This document shows positions 36,897 through 38,289 of a DNA stretch of 38,289 nucleotides, one piece after another. The first letter of the stretch is position 1. Every line of letters starts with the position of its first letter. The stretch comes from Actinospica sp035552695. GTDB taxonomy: Bacteria > Actinomycetota > Actinomycetes > Streptomycetales > Catenulisporaceae. Below the pieces are notes generated by a model. That model ran no database searches. It was not told where the DNA came from and was given only the letters and a program-made list of their open reading frames with translations. The stretch covers positions 1 to 38,289 of the forward strand of contig NZ_DASZKT010000050.1 of assembly GCF_035552695.1 (NCBI RefSeq). Reading direction: 5' to 3'. Made by a program: the position numbers and the translations under genes.

Positions 36897-37785
36897 GCGA
36901 CGGCGTGCTCGGGCTGCTCGGGGCGCTCGGCAGGGTCGAGGCGCCCGGAAGTGAGGGCAGGGTCGGCAGCCCGGGCAGGCTCGGGTTGTCCGGAAGCGAG
37001 GGCAGGCCCGGCTTGGACGGCGTCGGCACCGGCACCTTGGGCACGCTCGGGGCCGGGACCGGGACCTTCGGCACCGACGGGGTGGACGGCACGGGCGGCG
37101 TCGGCAGCGGCAGCCCGGAGAGCTTCGGCGGGGCCGGGGGGCTCGGAACCTTCGTCGGCGGGGTCGTCGTCGGCAGTGTGCTGGGCTTCGGGGCGGGCGA
37201 GGTGGGCACCTTGACCGCGGGCAGGCACTTGTTGGAGACCAGGCTGGTCACGTCCGAGACCAGCCCGCCCGCCGCGGTCACCGCGCCGGAGATGTTCGGA
37301 ACCCCGGACAGGTCGCTGACCAGGCTGAACAGCTCGGCGAGCAGCTTGGCCACGTCCGAGACGCACTCGGTGGAGGGCGGCGTGACGTTCTTGCTCGGCA
37401 CGTTGGGCAGGCAGCCGGCCTTCTGCAGCGCGGCGACGTCGTTGAGCGCGGCGGTGATCAGGCCGGTGGCGTCGTCGGTCTTCGGCGGAACCGCCGTCAG
37501 GTCGCCGCTGATACCGGGGATCTGCGCGACGAGCTGCTTCGCGAGCTCCGAACAGGTCGAGCTCGGCGGCACGGTCGGCGTCGGCGTGCCGGGCGTGCTG
37601 GGGGCGGGCACGCCCGGCTTCGGCGGGGGCGGCGGCGTCGGAGCGACCGAGAACGCCGCCGCGGTCTGCTCGCTCGGCGCGCCGGACTGCCCGCCGCTCG
37701 TCGTCAACGCCACAGCGGGCGCCGCGACCGACGCGGCGACGGCCACGGACAGGGCGGCGGCGCCCACGGCACGGGAGATCTTCAC
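36871..37785 (-). CDS. Secreted Pro/Ser/Thr-rich protein
   Basis: A 304-residue exported protein I cannot assign to a family. A signal peptide (AVGAAALSVAVAASVAAPAVA) is followed by a Pro-rich linker, a helical core of about 120 residues with four Cys (TCSELAKQLVAQIPGIS, AGCLPNVPS, ECVSDVAKLLAELF, NKCLPAV), and a C-terminal half made of short Pro-Leu repeats such as KVPVPAPSVPKVPVPTPS and LPSLPDNPSLPG. The four Cys suggest two disulfides, and the Pro-rich tail a wall-spanning stalk. It ends in three Lys; no LPxTG sorting signal is seen. GTG 37785 has AAGGAG ten bases upstream. The last codons are part of the repeated segment at 36512-36896. Confidence 0.7.
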   Translation of the reverse strand: MKISRAVGAAALSVAVAASVAAPAVALTTSGGQSGAPSEQTAAAFSVAPTPPPPPKPGVPAPSTPGTPTPTVPPSSTCSELAKQLVAQIPGISGDLTAVPPKTDDATGLITAALNDVAALQKAGCLPNVPSKNVTPPSTECVSDVAKLLAELFSLVSDLSGVPNISGAVTAAGGLVSDVTSLVSNKCLPAVKVPTSPAPKPSTLPTTTPPTKVPSPPAPPKLSGLPLPTPPVPSTPSVPKVPVPAPSVPKVPVPTPSKPGLPSLPDNPSLPGLPTLPSLPGASTLPSAPSSPSTPSQSPPGKKK

Positions 37786-38122
37786 GGTACAACAGCTCCT
37801 TGACTTCGTTCGCATCCTGGGTGGCGGTGGGACCGCCCGACCGCTACGGCCATAGGTCAAGATGCGAACAAAATGAACTGATGAAACCCCAATGTCCGGC
37901 TGACGGGTCGACAGATCACCCGAATGTCAGACGATACGCAACCGTCGGTGCTCGAATGCCGCCGTTCGAGGGAACCAGGTCCGACCGCACCCGGGAGCCG
38001 TGCGGCCGCCTGCCCCCAACCGATGATCGAGCACCCCCCCGGTCCCCCGAATGGCCGAGTCGCGCGTGGCCTGGACTGCTCGTAGCGTGGTTGGTACGCA
38101 CCCTCGAGGAGGCATGAGGACC
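37786..38122. other. Divergent intergenic region
   Basis: About 340 bases between the Pro-rich protein gene and the nickel-binding protein gene. It has no convincing gene, though a run of GC-rich frames crosses it. TTGACC near 37855 on the minus strand and TAGCGT near 38085 on the plus strand may belong to the two promoters. No repeat or palindrome of note was found. Confidence 0.4.
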
Positions 38123-38289
38123 ATGGCCACATACATGGACGTGCACCACGGCATGAACGGGATCACCGCCGAGCAACTCGCCGAGGCGCACAAGGCGGAC
38201 CTCGCGATCGAGTCGGACGAGCATGTGCACTTCAAGCAGGCGTGGGCCGACCCGGAGTCGGGCACGGTGTACTGCCTGTCCGAGGCGCC
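38123..38289 (+). CDS. SCO4226-like nickel-binding protein (DUF4242), N-terminal part
   Basis: The first 55 codons, cut by the right edge: MATYMDVHHGMNGITAEQLA, then EAHKADLAIESDEHVHFKQAWADPESGTVYCLSEA. This matches the small actinobacterial family whose Streptomyces member SCO4226 was found to bind nickel (DUF4242, ferredoxin-like fold). The His-rich opening (DVHHGM) and the GTVYCLSEA strand are conserved. ATG 38123 is preceded by GAGGA four bases away; an in-frame ATG at 38114 is too near its own GGAGG. The gene is divergent from the Pro-rich secreted protein. Confidence 0.85.
   Translation, partial: MATYMDVHHGMNGITAEQLAEAHKADLAIESDEHVHFKQAWADPESGTVYCLSEA

Noticed and set aside
1..38289. 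CRISPR arrays, tRNA/rRNA genes, insertion sequences or prophage
   Set aside because: No regularly spaced direct repeats with spacers, no tRNA cloverleaf ends, no transposase or integrase motifs and no phage structural genes were seen.

Overview
This is a GC-rich actinobacterial chromosome segment. Its gene content points to a Streptomyces/Catenulispora-type soil organism: Tat-exported hydrolases, a secreted GH18 chitinase, an Sfp-type phosphopantetheinyl transferase, a mycothiol-isomerase-like protein, an ECF41-type sigma factor, a start codon mix rich in GTG, and many probably leaderless genes. I saw no rRNA, tRNA, CRISPR array, insertion sequence, phage gene cluster or biosynthetic megasynthase. 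The window is mostly single genes and short operons that are not obviously one pathway.

Layout. 1-5.1 kb: start of a secreted glycosidase-like protein, a Tat-exported metallophosphoesterase, a MarR regulator coupled to a truncated ClC chloride-channel remnant, a COG4705 membrane protein and a DUF3048 protein. 5.1-8.5 kb: a GH3 lipoprotein, a phosphopantetheinyl transferase and a GT4 glycosyltransferase, all on the minus strand. 8.7-12.1 kb: a HEAT-repeat protein, an SMR exporter, an unknown protein and a DUF2079 membrane protein on the plus strand. 12.1-17.4 kb, minus strand: a PPOX-family protein, an ArsR/SRPBCC pair, an L7/L12-C-terminal-domain orphan, an EfeO-type protein with a phosphatase, and trpS preceded by a Trp-rich leader peptide and attenuator. 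17.4-23.5 kb: an M81 peptidase, a divergent VOC/TetR pair, a second TetR and a Tat-exported phospholipase C. 23.5-28.9 kb: an alpha-hydroxyacid oxidase/MFS operon divergent from an XRE regulator, a maleylpyruvate-isomerase-like protein and the sigma factor. 28.9-38.3 kb: a frameshifted phosphate-binding-protein-like pseudogene, a quinone oxidoreductase, a DUF1906 protein, a 2OG-Fe(II) oxygenase, the chitinase, a PLP enzyme divergent from an Lrp regulator, DUF2461, a triplicated intergenic segment, a Pro-rich secreted protein and the start of a SCO4226-like nickel-binding protein.

The most informative signals are regulatory. (1) trpS carries a complete ribosome-mediated attenuator: a 13-residue leader peptide with Trp-Trp, and three mutually exclusive pairings. 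(2) The ECF sigma factor is preceded by TGTCACA-N16-CGTC, the reported ECF41 target promoter, so it probably controls itself. (3) The segment between two convergent genes at 36.5-36.9 kb is a decayed tandem triplication that includes the 3' ends of both genes. (4) Perfect palindromes lie in front of the ArsR gene, a TetR gene, the DUF2079 gene and the first two divergent genes. (5) At least nine genes have a TAnnnT-like -10 box 6-7 bases before the start codon and no ribosome binding site.

All functions are inferred from sequence reading alone. No database search or structure prediction was run.
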